A stretch of 64,000 nt of DNA from Malania oleifera (GCF_029873635.1 NC_080418.1:13123562-13187561); one strand, 5' to 3'. Positions 12,288 through 25,169 are shown, counted from the first letter of the stretch. Program-made: numbers and translations. Notes: generated by a model not told the origin, from the letters alone.

Positions 12288-14349
12288 TGTTGAATTAGGT
12301 GTAATCCCAAAAGGGGGGTGAATTGGGTATTTTAAAAATTCTTTTAATCTTTTTACCACTTACTCCCTACTTGTATATTTAGCAACGAGTTCTTATTTCC
12401 CAATTAATAGTGTGTAATGTTATTCAACTTATACATGCAATATGAGCAGTTGAAATGTAGTGCTGAAAGTAAAGAGTAAAGGGAAGAGAGGAGAAAAACG
12501 CAGTTTTTACGAGGTTTAGCCAACTCGACCTACGTCCTCGCCTTGAGCAACCACTCAAAGACTTCACTAATATCCCTGATCCTTAAATTGGGATGGAGCT
12601 TCCCTTACAATCCGCTGCTTACAAGAGGTACAACTTCCTCCTCACTCGCTGCTTAAAAGAGATACAACTCTCTCCTCAAACACCGGTTCACACACCGAAC
12701 CGTGTCTACAATAAAATCTGTAAAAACACTCAAAAATGCTTCCAAACAAAAGCTTGTGAGTACAATTAAAATTCCTAATACATTTACCATATGATATAAT
12801 TTGAAGCTCAGAATGTATGAAACGATATAATCGTTTATGTATGATATGCTTTAACACACAAATCTCTTTTTAACAAATCTCCCAAAATGTTTGTATGAAT
12901 CAATACTTTGGAGAAATTAGGGTTCAATCTTTGTATACAAAAATAGCTTTGAAGATTGCAAAGATTTGAAGTACACTTTGTCAAAAACAATATTTTTCTC
13001 AAGATGTCAATCTCAAAGTGATTTTGGTAATATTTGACTTAAAGTATATATCTATATATATGATGAGAATACCAAAGATCAACAAACTTAATATTTGATT
13101 TTCGAAAACTATCCTTCAATATATAATCAAATAGTTTAGATGTATTCAAAATATCAGCCTTAAACTAAGAACACACTTGAGTGATTACTCTTTAAACAAT
13201 GGCCAAATAAAAACTTTCTCAAGTATTCAGTTTGTCAAAAACAATCTTTATGTGAATATGAAGAGACTCAATTTTACACTCCAAAAAAAATATCCAATAA
13301 CAGATATTGATATGAGAATCACTTGGAAAAACTAAATGAATCAACTACACCTCAATACCAAAGAGGAAATAGAGTTGTGCTAATGAATCCCTTTGACTTC
13401 CAGAGTTGATTTGCCCAAAGAAGATATGTAGAAGTTAGAGTGCAGGCAATCGTATATCAATCAACTCAAGTTTCTCAGTTCTTTTTTCAACAAGATGTGT
13501 TCTTCGCTTTTCGTTGATCTTTTTCTGTTTGGCTCCCTTACTAGGGTTTAGATAATCAGTATTCATAGTATTTTACCCTTAGAATTGATCTCAACTGTTG
13601 GATCAATAAGATAGCTCGCGAGTTCTTTTAATAAAAATGATATTTTTAAGTTTTCCCGCAGATTCAAACGACCGAAGTCATTGAATTCCTTTGAAAAAAT
13701 AGCCTGGACACAGGGTCATACGACCAAGGTCAAGGTTTAGACGACCGAAGTGTCGAGTTCAGACGACCAAGGTGAAGGTTCAGTCATCTGAAGTGCTTCT
13801 GCCTGTTTCTGTTTTGCACCTTAAATTCTTTTGATGACTGAGCTTAATCTTCAGACATCTAAGGAAATTCTTCAGTCATCCGAACTTCAAGTTCAGTAAA
13901 CCAAAGTCCCTAATTTTGAAATTTTTCTGTTCTAATTTAAAAATCTACTTTGCTCTCCTTCTTGGGTCTTTTGTAAAACATATTTTCCATGATTTTAAAA
14001 GTATTTTCAAGTCCATGAAATTTTCCTAATGATATACATGAAATGCATGAATCCTAAAGTCTTTCTAAGTTATGTTGAGTCTCAAATTAAATCATACGAA
14101 AATGTAAATACATGAGGTCTAAGTACCCATTCCCAAGATGTGCTTGAATTTTGCCGCTTGCATCTTGATTCTCGTACTCTTTGAGTTCCATGGATCTTAC
14201 CAAGATATATACGCTTTACTTTAATGCTTCCATGACTTGTTATTCTTCCGTGCATGCTTAATATGGGTCATGTTCACAAACTCAATGCATAGATCAAATA
14301 CCAAGTGATTTGTCATTATCAAAACCGGATTGAACTCGTAGAGTCAACA
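12288..14349 (-). repeat. 5' LTR of SIRE copia element
   Basis: The 2062 bp LTR begins, minus strand, TGTTGACTCTACGAG and ends CACCTAATTCAACA, with TG...CA termini. It contains repeated imperfect palindromes of the CAGACGACTG type at about 13665-13910. Terminal sequence and layout match the solo LTR at 25170-27323. Confidence 0.87.
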
Positions 14350-14699
14350 TCTCTTTGTCGACGAGAAACTGAACTTCATCGACGATCCCTAGAAGAACAC
14401 TCGTCGACGAAGACAAGAGATTCGTCGACGAGGTTTACTGTTCTTTCTTTCAAAATTTTTCCTTTTTCCCTTATTATTTATTTTTCTATTCTATTTATTA
14501 TATTTTCAAATTATTTTAATAGTTATAATTTTTCAGGTCTCTACATTCTCCCCTCCTTCAGAAAAATTCCGTCCTCGAAATTTTTCTAATCATTCATTTT
14601 TACATTTCTTACAATTTACTAACTCACTATATCCCATACAGTTCAGTATATACTACCAAATAAACTTTTGCATCATCTATAATTAAATAAAACTATCAT

Positions 14700-15804
14700 T
14701 ATCTTAAACATAAACTCATACCTGCCCTCTTGGCAGTATCTGCCTCGTCCAGGGTCATTGTATATACACGTGTTGGAACACCTCCACCTCAAGGTACTTA
14801 CTGATTTCCCCTGATTTGGTTTGGAGTAGGTACAATAGGCAACAGTTCATGACAGTTCCTCCCAATGTGCCCCGATTTACCGCATCTATAGCAATTAGGA
14901 CCCCCATCTCAGCATTCACCCCTATGCCTCTTATTATATTTCCTGACATAAAAAGTAAGACATATTATCCTAATAACTAGAATAACCCCGATATGCTGTC
15001 TCCTGCCTCAGACCCACAATATCTTTCTCTCTCTTCCACGATCCCTGACTACCCTCAACTTGAAAATTGGAAAGTGTAGGCCTCTTTCTCTGTTCTTTTA
15101 GCTCTGTACCTCCCTAACTGCTCTTCTCTAGCACCGAAACCTTATCTACCAAGTCTAAAAAATTTTGGACCTAGAACCCCATTATAAGCTCATAAACCCT
15201 TCATATCAAGCCTTTTTCAAACTTTCTGGCCTTTCTCACCTCGTTCGGGATCAGGAACGAAGCAAAACGCGATAGTTCAACGAACTTAACCTCATATTCC
15301 CCCACAGTCATATTCCCACGTGTCAGATTAGTAAATTCTTCAATCTATTCCTCTCTAGCGGACAAGGGGAAGTACCTGTCAAAGAATAGCTCCTTGAATC
15401 GATCCCACGTTAGAGCTATCTTTACTAAGCTCTATTCCTTTAGCACTTTCATAGAAAACCACCAGCGTTTCGCATCCCCTGTCATTTTAAATATGGTAGC
15501 AGACCTTTTGCTCGTCTATGCAACCAAGTACTTCCAATATCTCCTTTATTTTCTAAACCCAGTTTTCTGTAATTGCTAGATCAGGTCCTCCCTAAAAAGT
15601 AGGAGGGTTCAACCTCATAAACTTTTTTATACTACATCCCTTATCTACTACTGGATAGTTTTTCCCTCTCGGATCCTTCCTCATTTCTTCCCTGACCTGT
15701 CGGGCTATACCCCGCAACATCGCGGAGGTTTCAATGTCCTCTTCACTGGAGGTCCCTGAATCATCCCTTCCTTCATCCTCTACATCCTCATCCCTAGGAT
15801 CCAT
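14700..15804 (-). pseudogene. gag of element G1 with CCHC zinc knuckle
   Basis: The start is ATG 15804 (MDPRDEDVEDEG). It encodes an acidic N-terminus, then a gypsy gag segment (CSIKKFMRLNPPTF, followed by a stop). Further down, an intact zinc knuckle CYRCGKSGHIGRNC is readable near 14870. Several stops and shifts lie between. The same MDPR start and the [10 protein letters not shown] motif occur in the gag of E2, so the two elements are related. Confidence 0.75.
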
Positions 15805-16140
15805 CCTAAACATAGAACAGAAAAGAGATATAAATTCCATTATCATAACCCTATCAACACAATCCTTAATCCAAATTCCAATATACACCCAACTTCTCAA
15901 TTTAGTACCAGTATCACAGCTCAAAAACGAAATCATCTAAGGTTTACCGTGGCTTTTCTGAGGTTGTCGACTACTTCAAAAAAATCACAGTAAATCATCA
16001 ACGTATTTTCGTCTCCAGGAAACAATACAAAATCATATACTTCTCAACACCTAACCTACCCATTTCTTAACCTCATTATCGCCCATTCCTATACTTTGGT
16101 ATTAATCATCCTTAAGTCTGTAGAATCCCAAAACCTAATG

Positions 16141-16154
16141 CTCTGATACCAAAA
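16141..16154 (-). other. Primer-binding site of element G1
   Basis: CTCTGATACCAAAA on the plus strand is the complement of the initiator tRNA-Met 3' end and abuts the LTR start TGTAATGCC at 16155. A second copy of CTCTGATACCA lies about 65 bp further in. Confidence 0.75.
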
Positions 16155-17174
16155 TGTAATGCCTTGAACCCGAATCTAGGGTCCGGAGTGTTATTTGAAA
16201 TAAACCTCTGATACCACCTCGTGACACCCCGAACCCGCCAAGTGGAGCCCGGGTGCCATGTGCTCTATTACCTGTACCTTACTCTATGTCAGTTATGCAG
16301 CGGAAATAATAACAATTCTTCCATAAATATACCAGAGTTTCTACATCCAAATGCCCTTAAAAAACATAACCCAACATCCAGTATTCACAAATATTCACAA
16401 CTCTAAAAACATGAATATATACAATCCCAAAAATTACAACCAAAGTTTATACCCTCTCTTTCTTTCAAAAATGCTAAACCAACCCCGAGTTCTCTAAGCT
16501 CGATCACACGAAGGTCCTGAAAAAGATAAAGTTCAACTATCAGGTAAGACATATCTCAGTAAGGATGAAATACATTAAAGCAGCATGTGACAATCATGAG
16601 GTTTAAGTACAACATACATGTATATTCATTATTTTCAAATGATACCACAGTTATGAAATCATTCCATGTTCCTACTCAAGCACATGTAAGGTATTTTACC
16701 AATGAGAGTTCCTAAGGATAGGGGTGATTACCCGCCTATACAAGTAGCACCCCTCTGCTCTGATACCTTAAGCAATCTATGGTCACAACTAAAGCATATA
16801 AGGGCACTTACCTTACTCAGTAAGCCCTCAAGTGGTTAGTTTATCTCGTACTCACACATTCACACAAAGGTTTACTAGCATAAGTTCCCGAGAATAGGGA
16901 AGATTACCCGTCCATACGAGTAGCTTCCCTCTGCCCTAATATATTATGCAGCCAAATATAGTTACATCTGATACCTATCAGCGCACTGGCCTTTCTCAAC
17001 AAGCCCTCGGGCGAAGAGTATACCCCGCCCCAAATACATGTAATACTACTATATTTAATACTGATAATACTTTACTACATTACTTTTTATGTTATTATCT
17101 CTATGTCATTCATTACATTCACATTCGTATTCTATATTTCTCATTTCTGTATTCATGTATGCTTTCACATATTC

Positions 17175-19395
17175 TGTAATGCCCCGGACCCGCCACGTGG
17201 GGTCCAGAGTGTTATGAGAATGACACACGTCTTTGATACCATTAACGTAGCGGAAAAATAATAATGAAATACCTCAAACATAAAATACCAGAGTTCTATA
17301 TTTGAACATCAACAAACTTATACCGTATATCCATATTTACCATATTACAAACCTGAAAGAAATATAATGAACATAAAAACTAAAACATAACTGTTCCAGT
17401 TTCACTCTCAAAACTACCTCGCCCTGGAGCTATCTAAGCTCGATCACCTGGATAACCTGAAAAGATTTAACATTTGACGGGGTGAGACACCTCTCAGTAA
17501 GGAAGAAATAGTTTATAATTGTGTGTGGCTGAAGTGTTTATAATACAATTTAAAATATCCATCTAAAGTGTACACACAATCCACAGGTAGCCCAAATATC
17601 GTGCCCAATTATAACATAAGGTCAACATCATTATCATCCATTCACATATTCATAACCATCAATATTTTATTGTTAATTTTTGAGAATAGGGAAATCTACC
17701 TGCCCATACAAGTAGGTTCCCTATGCTCTAGTGCTAACACCAGGGCACTTACCTTTCTCAGTAAGCCCTCGGTTTATGCATTCAGGTAAAGTCACCGAGA
17801 ATGGGGAAGATCACCCACCCATACAAGTGGCTTCCCTTTACTCTGGTATCCATAAATAATAACCAGAGTACTCGTCTTCCTCAGTAAGCTCTCGGGTGGA
17901 GTAGTCTACTTTACCCAAAATACTTAATTAATTAAATGTTGTACACAACCAACACAATCGCTTCATAGAATTTCGCACATACATCCATATCACAATCAAT
18001 CCACAAAAGACATTCATACAATTACCAATTCTACCCACACAGGGTTTACATCCACATGTCATGTAATCGTCCACACAAGACTAATCAAATCACAACATAT
18101 AAATGTCCACACAAGACTGGTCCACACAGGACTATACAAACCACAGCAACAATGTCCACACAGGACTATACAAACCATAGCAACAATGTCCACACAGGAC
18201 TTAAAACAACACTTCGTTCATAGTAAATAGGTAAGCAACCTCCTCATGTCACTGCCAATGTTTACCTCCCAATATAATCGTCCATATAACGACCTCCTCA
18301 TACCACTGCCAACGTTGTACGGTTATACTAGGTACGATATAACGACCTCCTCATATCACTACCAATGCTATATCGTAATTTACATGAACCACACAACCGA
18401 ATCAACAGCAATCAACCGTACAACACCCAAGATTTCACCACAACATACCCAACATCAGCATGTTCAATCAACCAAAATTTCACAATCAATCAATATTCAC
18501 ATTCTCATAATTCCTTATTCCACATTATTTACAATCATTTATTTATCAAAAATGATTTTAACCACACGATTTTTCCCCATATAATTTATCTATCTAAAAA
18601 CACCGTTTTCAATACCAGTAAAATTCAGAAAATTATACTTGTATATATAAAACTTCATAATTGAAATTAGTTGTTTAACATTATTGAAAAACCATTATAA
18701 AATATTTCCCCTTACCTGCTCCTTGAAATTCGACCCAAAATCCACAAAACGAGACCCTGAATTCCAAATTTCCAAGTTCCTCAAATCTTAGTATAATACT
18801 CCTATAACATTTCCTAGGCTCCAAATGACAATATTTACTAAAGGAATTCCAAAATAACTCATTTACCTTGGTTTTGGGATGTTCCCCAAACTACTCAAAT
18901 CAAAGATCCACTCCACCTATATTGCAAAGAATCTTCCTAGGAGTCTCGTGGTAGCTTCTGATCGTCGAACCGAGGTAAACTTGGCCCGGAACCGAAGAAA
19001 GAACATGTTAGGGCCGAATTTTAGTGAGAGAGGGGGAAACATGTAGGAAATTTTCGTGCATAAATGAAAGAAACCACTATTTATACGCAAGGATTCATTG
19101 ACAAGACACGCCGATTCGTCGACGAGACACGTCGATTCGTTGACGAGTCCTAATACACAGTTCGTCGACAAGACAGCCAACTCATCAACGAATTTCAGTC
19201 ATGCAAAGAACCCCTCTCAGTAAGTCTTCGTCGATGAGACACATACCCTCGTCGATGAGCTATGAAGAACATTCGTCGACGAGACTAGTCCATTCGTCGA
19301 CGAATGCTTAATGCCACCTTTTCGAATTTATTATTTCTTCCTTTCCCATCCTCTTAACTATTTCAAATTATTTAAAAATTTTCCAGGTTGTTACA
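17175..19395 (-). repeat. 3' LTR of E2
   Basis: It starts TGTAATGCCCCGGACCCG and ends AGGTTGTTACA on the plus strand. It carries a minus-strand TATA box (GTATAAATAG, about 19077-19088), a TCGTCGACGA array (19092-19305) and a short tandem array of a roughly 34-36 bp unit (GTCCACACAGGACTATAC) at about 18070-18201. Confidence 0.9.
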
Positions 19396-19639
19396 TTCTC
19401 CCCCTCTTAAAAGAATTTCGTCCCCGAAATTCGTTAGTCACCCATTTACACACCATTTAAGCTAATTTACCACATTCATAAATTTTAAACAACTCAAATA
19501 TACACAGTCATCAAATCATGTCAACTCAAACAACATTAACACGCATATATTAATGTAAACATATTACACATAAGCATATTACCTGGGCCTTTCGTCTTTC
19601 CCTCCTCAGGTGTACCCAACATGTAGATGCGCGCCGGCC

Positions 19640-20660
19640 CTCCGCCGCCGCGAGGAGCCGGGTTGTTCCTTTGGTTTTGATTTTGGTTCGAGGCTGGTGC
19701 ATTATTCGATGGTTCTCGACATTCTCGAGCTATATGTCCCTATTTGCTGCACCTGCAACATATAACACTCCTACCCCGGCATTCTCCCCAATACCGCTGA
19801 TTACATCTAGTGCAATAGGGGCGTGACGAGTCGCCCTGCCGTCCCCGATCACCCCTTTCTGACCCCTGGCATTCTGCATCTCTGTCTCCCCTCCACGACC
19901 CTTGGTTGGCATTTGTTTGGGATCGTGGAGACGCAGGCCTCTTCCTTCGTTCTGATGCCTCTGTTCCCCTCTACAAACTTGACTCTGCCACCGTAGCTTT
20001 CTCCACCAACTCCGTGAAATCCTGAATTTGCAAACACGCCATATGCTCATGCATTCTCTCATTCAGACCTCTCTAAAATCACCTCGCCTTCTGATATTCA
20101 TTTGGAACTATAGAAGGTGCAAAACGAGATAACTCCAGAAATTTAGCAACGTACTGCTGAACTGTAAGGCGCCCCTGAGTCAAGCTGAAAAATTCTTCCG
20201 CCTTTGCATTTCTGGTGGTGGCAGGAAAATATCAGTTGTAGAAGACCTGCTTGAAGCAAACCCAGGTCATTGCTATAGACACCGCTCACTGTTCCTCTAA
20301 TAGTATTGCATGCCACCACTGCTCAGCTTCTCCAACTAGTTTGAAAGTGGCAAAGAGGACCTTCTGCTCCTCGGTGCAATTCAACACGGCAAGAATATTC
20401 TCCATTTCTTGCATCCACATCTCAGCCTTAATTGGATCGGTGCCACCCTCAAAAGATGAGGGTTTTAGACGAGTGAACTGATCAATGGTGCAACCCTGGT
20501 GCACTGGTGGATAGCTTGTTCCCCCAAAATCCCGTCTCATTTCTTCCCTAACCTGACGAGCTATTCCTCATAATAGCCGAGAGGTGTCAACCTCGTCCCC
20601 GCTAGAAGCTCCCATCTCGCTTCCTCCTTCTTCATTCATGCCCTTGCCTCTAGGATCCAT
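19640..20660 (-). pseudogene. gag of element E2
   Basis: It starts at ATG 20660 (MDPRGKGMNEEGG). The gag domain includes [20 protein letters not shown] and [11 protein letters not shown] (20286-20540), a typical Ty3-gypsy retrotrans_gag core. A zinc knuckle near 19740 reads C-C-R-C-S-K-stop-G-H-I-A-R-E-C, so the CX2CX4HX4C spacing is kept but an in-frame stop lies inside. At least four more stops occur, several at expected W or Q positions. The copy cannot make a full Gag. Confidence 0.82.
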
Positions 20661-21050
20661 CCCTCAATATAAATGTACAACAAAGGCAATTCAGAAATCT
20701 CCATATCTTTATATATTTGACATACACATCATAATGAAAAACCAAATTAATATCCATATCCTCAATTAAACATCCAACATCTATTTATCCACAATCATTT
20801 GAACTTCCAATATTGAAATTTCAAATCTTGATTTCACATTTTGGAAACATCACCGTCAATGGATTTACCGTGGTTTTCTGAAACCATCGACTAATTCAGA
20901 AAATCACAGAAGTCCGTCAAGGGATTTCTACCTCCAAGCTATGAAACATCCTCAAACTCCTGTTAATACCCTACTCTAGCCATTCCTACCCTTATTCAAT
21001 TCAAACCTATACTCTGGTATTAATCCTCCTAAAGTCTGAAAGACCGTTAT

Positions 21051-21064
21051 GCTCTGATACCAAC
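21051..21064 (-). other. Primer-binding site of E2
   Basis: GCTCTGATACCAAC on the plus strand, complementary to initiator tRNA-Met, immediately precedes the LTR start at 21065. Confidence 0.85.
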
Positions 21065-23249
21065 TGTAACGCCTGGAGCCGCCACATGGGGCCCGGAGTG
21101 TCATGAGAACGACTGCATCTCTAATACCATTAACGCAGCGAAAAAATAATAATGAAATACCTCAAACATAAAATACTAGAGTTCTATATTTGAAAATCAA
21201 CAAACTTATACCATATATCCATATTTACCATATTACAAACCTGAAAGAAATATAATGAACATAAAAACTAAAACATAACTGTTCCAGTTTCACTCACAAA
21301 ACTACCCCGCCCTGAAGTTATCTAAGCTCGATCACCTGGATAACCTGAAAAGATTTAACATTTGACGGGGTGAGACACCTCTTAGTAAGGAAAAAATAAT
21401 TTATAATAGTGTGTGGCTGAAGTGTTTATAATACAATTTAAAATATCCATCTAAAGTGTACGCACAATCCACAGGTAGCCCAAATATCGTGCCCAATAAT
21501 CACATAAAGTCAACGTCATTATCATCCATTCACATATTCATAACCATCAATATTTTATTGTTAATTTTCGAGAATAGGGAAATCTACCTGCCCATACAAG
21601 TAGGTTCCCTCTGCTCTAGTGCAAACACCAGGGCACTCACCTTTCTTAGTAAGCCCTCAGTTTATGCATCCAAGTAAAGTCACCAAGAATGGGGAAGATC
21701 ACCCACCCATACAAGTGGCTTCCCTATACGCTGGTATCCATAAATAATTACCAGAGTACTCACATTCCTCAGTAAGCTCTCGGGTGGAGTAGTCTACTTT
21801 ACCCAAAATACTTAATTAATTAAATGTTGTACACAGCCAACGCAATCGCTTCACAAAATTTCGCACATACATCCATATCACAATCAATACACAAAGGACA
21901 TTCATACAATTACCAATTCTACCCACACAGGGTTTACATCCACATGTCATGTAATCGTCCACACAATACTAATAAAAAATTAGCATAAATGTCCACACAG
22001 GACTATACAAACCACAGCAACAATGTCCACACCGGACTGGTCCACACAGGACTATACAAACCACAACAACAATGTCCACACAGGACTGGTCCGCACAGGC
22101 CTATACAAACCATAGCAACAATGTCCACACAAGACTCAAAACAACACACTGTTCATAGTAAATAGGTAAACAACCTCCTCATGCCACAGCCAATGTTTAC
22201 TTCCCAATATAATCATCCATATAACGACCTCTTCATACCACTGCCAACGTTGTATGATGGTTATACAAGGTACGATATAACAACCTCCTCATATCACTGC
22301 CAATGCTATATCGTAATTTACATGAACCACACAACCGAATCAACAGCAATCAATCGTACAACACCCAAGATTTCACCACAACATACCCAACATTGGCATA
22401 TTCAATCAACCAGAATTTCACAATCAATCAATATTCACATTCTCAAAATTCCTCATTCCACATTATTCACAATCATTTATTTATCAAAAATGATTTCAAC
22501 CACACGGTTTTTCCCCATATAATTTATCTATCTAAAAACACCATTTTCAATACCAGTAAAATTTAGAAAGTTATACTTGTATATATAAAGCTTCATAATC
22601 TAAATTAGTTGTTTAACATTATTGAAAAACCATTATAAAATATTTCCCCTTACTTGCTCCTCGAAATTCGACCCAAAATCCAAAAAACGAGACCCTGAAA
22701 TCCAATTTCCAAGTTCCTCAAATCTTAGTATAATACTCCTATAACACTTCCTAGGCTCCAAATGACAATATTTACTAAAGAAATTCCAAAATAACTCATT
22801 TACCTTGGTTTTGGGATGTTTCCCAAACTACTCAAATCAAAGATCCACTTTGCCTATATTGCAGAGAATCTTCCCAAGAGTCTCGTGGTAGCTTCTGATC
22901 GTCAAACCGAGGTAAATCTGGCCCGGAATCGAAGAGAGAAGGTGGTAGGGCCGAATTTTAGTGAGAGAGGGGAAAACATGCAGGAAAATTTCACGTAGAA
23001 ATGAAAGAAACCACTTCGTCGATGAGACAGCCAACTCGTCGACAAATTTCAGTTATGCAAAGAACCCCTCTCGGTAATTCTTCGTCCACAAGACACGTAC
23101 CTTCGTTGACGAGCTATAAAGTACATTCATCGACGAGACCAGTCTGTTCGTCGACGAATGCTTGCTGCCACCTTTTCGAATTTATTCTTTCTTCCTTTCC
23201 CATCCTCTTTACTATTTCAAATTATTTAAAAATTTTCCAGGTTGTTACA
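21065..23249 (-). repeat. 5' LTR of E2, TATA region deleted
   Basis: It is collinear with 17175-19395 through the GTCCACACAGGAC minisatellite (about 21957-22136). Near 23013 a stretch of about 85 bp present in the other LTR is missing; this removes the TATA box and the first palindromes. The remaining TCGTCGACGA array spans 23014-23160. Confidence 0.88.
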
Positions 23250-23254
23250 TATTC

Positions 23255-24820
23255 TGTTTTCATGTCATTTCCTTTTGCTGTTCTTATATCCGTTGCTTCC
23301 ATAACTACTATTTTCATATCCATTGCTCTCATATTATCCATGGTTAAACTTACAATTATGCATATAGAACCCTTTATTCCAGTGATAATCATAGTCATGC
23401 TTCCGCTGCATAACGGGTTGTGCGGCCCAAAGGCTGGACTTAACCCTAGTTGGCCCTCCAAAGTTAAATCAACTACATTCTACATTCTGTAGGTCTGATT
23501 GGTTGTTCCCACACTAGTCTAGACTCCAAGGGAACACTAGCCTTCCCTAGCACAATCGACTATCTCGTCTCTACACTATATCTAAGACATGTGGGTGCAC
23601 CAGCGCTACCATACATTTCCGCAATAGTACTGTGCTCTTTTCCTAGTCGACCGGAGTTCTCAAATCATATTGTAATTTAAAATTACCAAACACATGCAAA
23701 ATAATTCATATCACCTTTTAATTCTCAATACATTTCCAGTTTTTCTTGCATCTCATACATATATCATAGTTTAACACACAAACTTCATTTTACTCATGCC
23801 ACACAATTTAACAACATATTTCATACGTTCATTGAAAAATAAGCCAACCTATAATCATCGTTCATATACTAAAAATATACATTTAATCTCTTATACAATT
23901 AACTAGAAAATCTGCCATTTAAACTTTCGATTTTGACAAATAATATCTAGTAGCACAGCCCTAGGCTTAGAAATTTACAATTCAAACGGTTGGCATTTCA
24001 GAACCCAGGTGAAAATCATATACATATATACATAAAGTTTCCATTTTTCTTCAGTTATTTCCTCAAAAATCCTGATTTAATATATTCCCCTTACTAGTTT
24101 TCTTGAACTACGCCAGAAGGAACCCCAAAATGATGCCTATGGCGCTCACCCGAACCCTGAATCAAAAACCCTAATTTAATTAGATCAACCCTAAATAACC
24201 TACTATTTCAACACTTTATCAACCCATAAACCTCGAATAAACATTTAAAATCCTAAAAACTAGGAATCTAGACCCTTATCTTAACTTTGGAGCGATTCCT
24301 AAAAAGCCCAATTTAGAAATCTGCTTCGCTAGATGTGTAGAGAATCTCCCCTACAACACCTTAGTGGTTTCCGTTTGTTGATTCAGGCTAAATCTGAGCA
24401 GGAATCTTAGAGAGAAGACAGAGAGAAACGTTTCTAGAGAGAGAAAATGAAGAAAAAGTGATTTCTTTGCAAAAAAATCTTCCTCAAATCTTTTTATACA
24501 CAATATTGCCACGTGACTTCGTTGACGAGAAGACAGGATTCATCAACGAACCACAGAAGGGAATTCGTCAACGAGACGATGCATTCGTCGATGAAACTTA
24601 AATCTAAAATTCACACACACGGGATCTCTTCGTTGAAGAGAAACTGAACTTTGTTGACGATCCCTAGAAGAACACTCGTCAACAAAGACAGAAGATTCGT
24701 CAACGAGGTCTACTGTTCTTTCTTTCAAAATTTTCCCTTTTTTCCTTATTATTTGTTTTTCTATTCTATTTATTATCTTTCCTAATTATTTTAATAGTTA
24801 TAATTTTCCAAATCTCTACA
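23255..24820 (-). repeat. Right part of G1 5' LTR
   Basis: This continues the LTR interrupted at 17174. It ends AAATCTCTACA like the remnant at 14545. The minus-strand TATA (TGTATAAAAAG, about 24490-24500) is next to a TCGTCGACGA-type array (24515-24705) containing many CpG-loss variants. Confidence 0.8.
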
Positions 24821-24822
24821 AA

Positions 24823-24873
24823 AAAGGTTTGGAATACATCGAGGGGATGGGGTTAAAGCCCATAAAATCATGA
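24823..24873 (+). pseudogene. C-terminal end of copia pol (element H)
   Basis: A short open frame reads KGLEYIEGMGLKPIKS then stop. Position, just before the copia 3' noncoding region, suggests it is the tail of pol. It is too short for certain assignment. Confidence 0.35.
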
Positions 24874-25169
24874 ACCACGTATGAGGATACCCAACCCAAG
24901 GACCAGAGATCTTGTAATTGGGTTCAATGGGAAGAACAAATCATATGGTGGTTGTAAGAAATGTACTATTATTTTTTAGTTCATCCTTATAATGTAAGTG
25001 CATTTATCCTATAATGGATAAGGTTGAGTTTTTAAAACTCTTAATGATAATCTGTATCTCTTATAAGTGAGGTGTCAGAGTTGCAAAAGCACCCTTCAAA
25101 GATTTCACCTATGTGAGCATAAGAGTGTAGTCACTCTCTATGAGAATTGGGATTATTCTCAAATATGCT

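Larger units (their letters stand above)
7858..14349 (-). mobile_element. Ty1-copia retrotransposon, SIRE/Maximus-like, 3' end missing
   Basis: From right to left it has a 5' LTR, primer-binding site, gag with UBN2-type domain and zinc knuckles, then protease, integrase, reverse transcriptase and the start of RNase H. The long LTR and gag type fit the SIRE lineage. Coding frames are broken by stops and shifts, so it is dead. The 3' LTR is absent: the element ends where the gypsy LTR begins at 7857. Its right end abuts TCTCT inside the LTR of element G1, suggesting insertion there, but the partner TSD is lost. Confidence 0.85.
17175..23249 (-). mobile_element. Complete gag-only Ty3-gypsy-type element E2 (TR-GAG/LARD-like)
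   Basis: The 5-bp TSD TATTC is exact on both sides (17170-17174 and 23250-23254). LTRs are 17175-19395 (2221 bp) and 21065-23249 (2185 bp), with TG...CA ends. The internal region is only 1669 bp (19396-21064). It contains a primer-binding site at the right, gag, and a polypurine tract at the left (plus strand TTCTCCCCCTCTT). No pol domain is present. The LTRs look very similar by eye, so insertion into G1's LTR is probably fairly recent. Movement would need pol supplied by another element. Confidence 0.9.
14350..24820 (-). mobile_element. Gag-only Ty3-gypsy-type element G1 (interrupted by E2)
   Basis: The minus-strand order is 5' LTR (16155-17174 plus 23255-24820, about 2.6 kb without the insert), primer-binding site, a short internal region of about 1.6 kb (14546-16154), a polypurine tract (plus strand TTCTCCCCTCC) and the remnant of the 3' LTR (14350-14545). 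Both LTR ends carry the same TTTCTTTCAAAATTTT and TCTCTACA sequences. The internal region holds gag but no protease, reverse transcriptase or integrase. The 3' LTR is cut at 14349 by the SIRE element. Confidence 0.82.
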
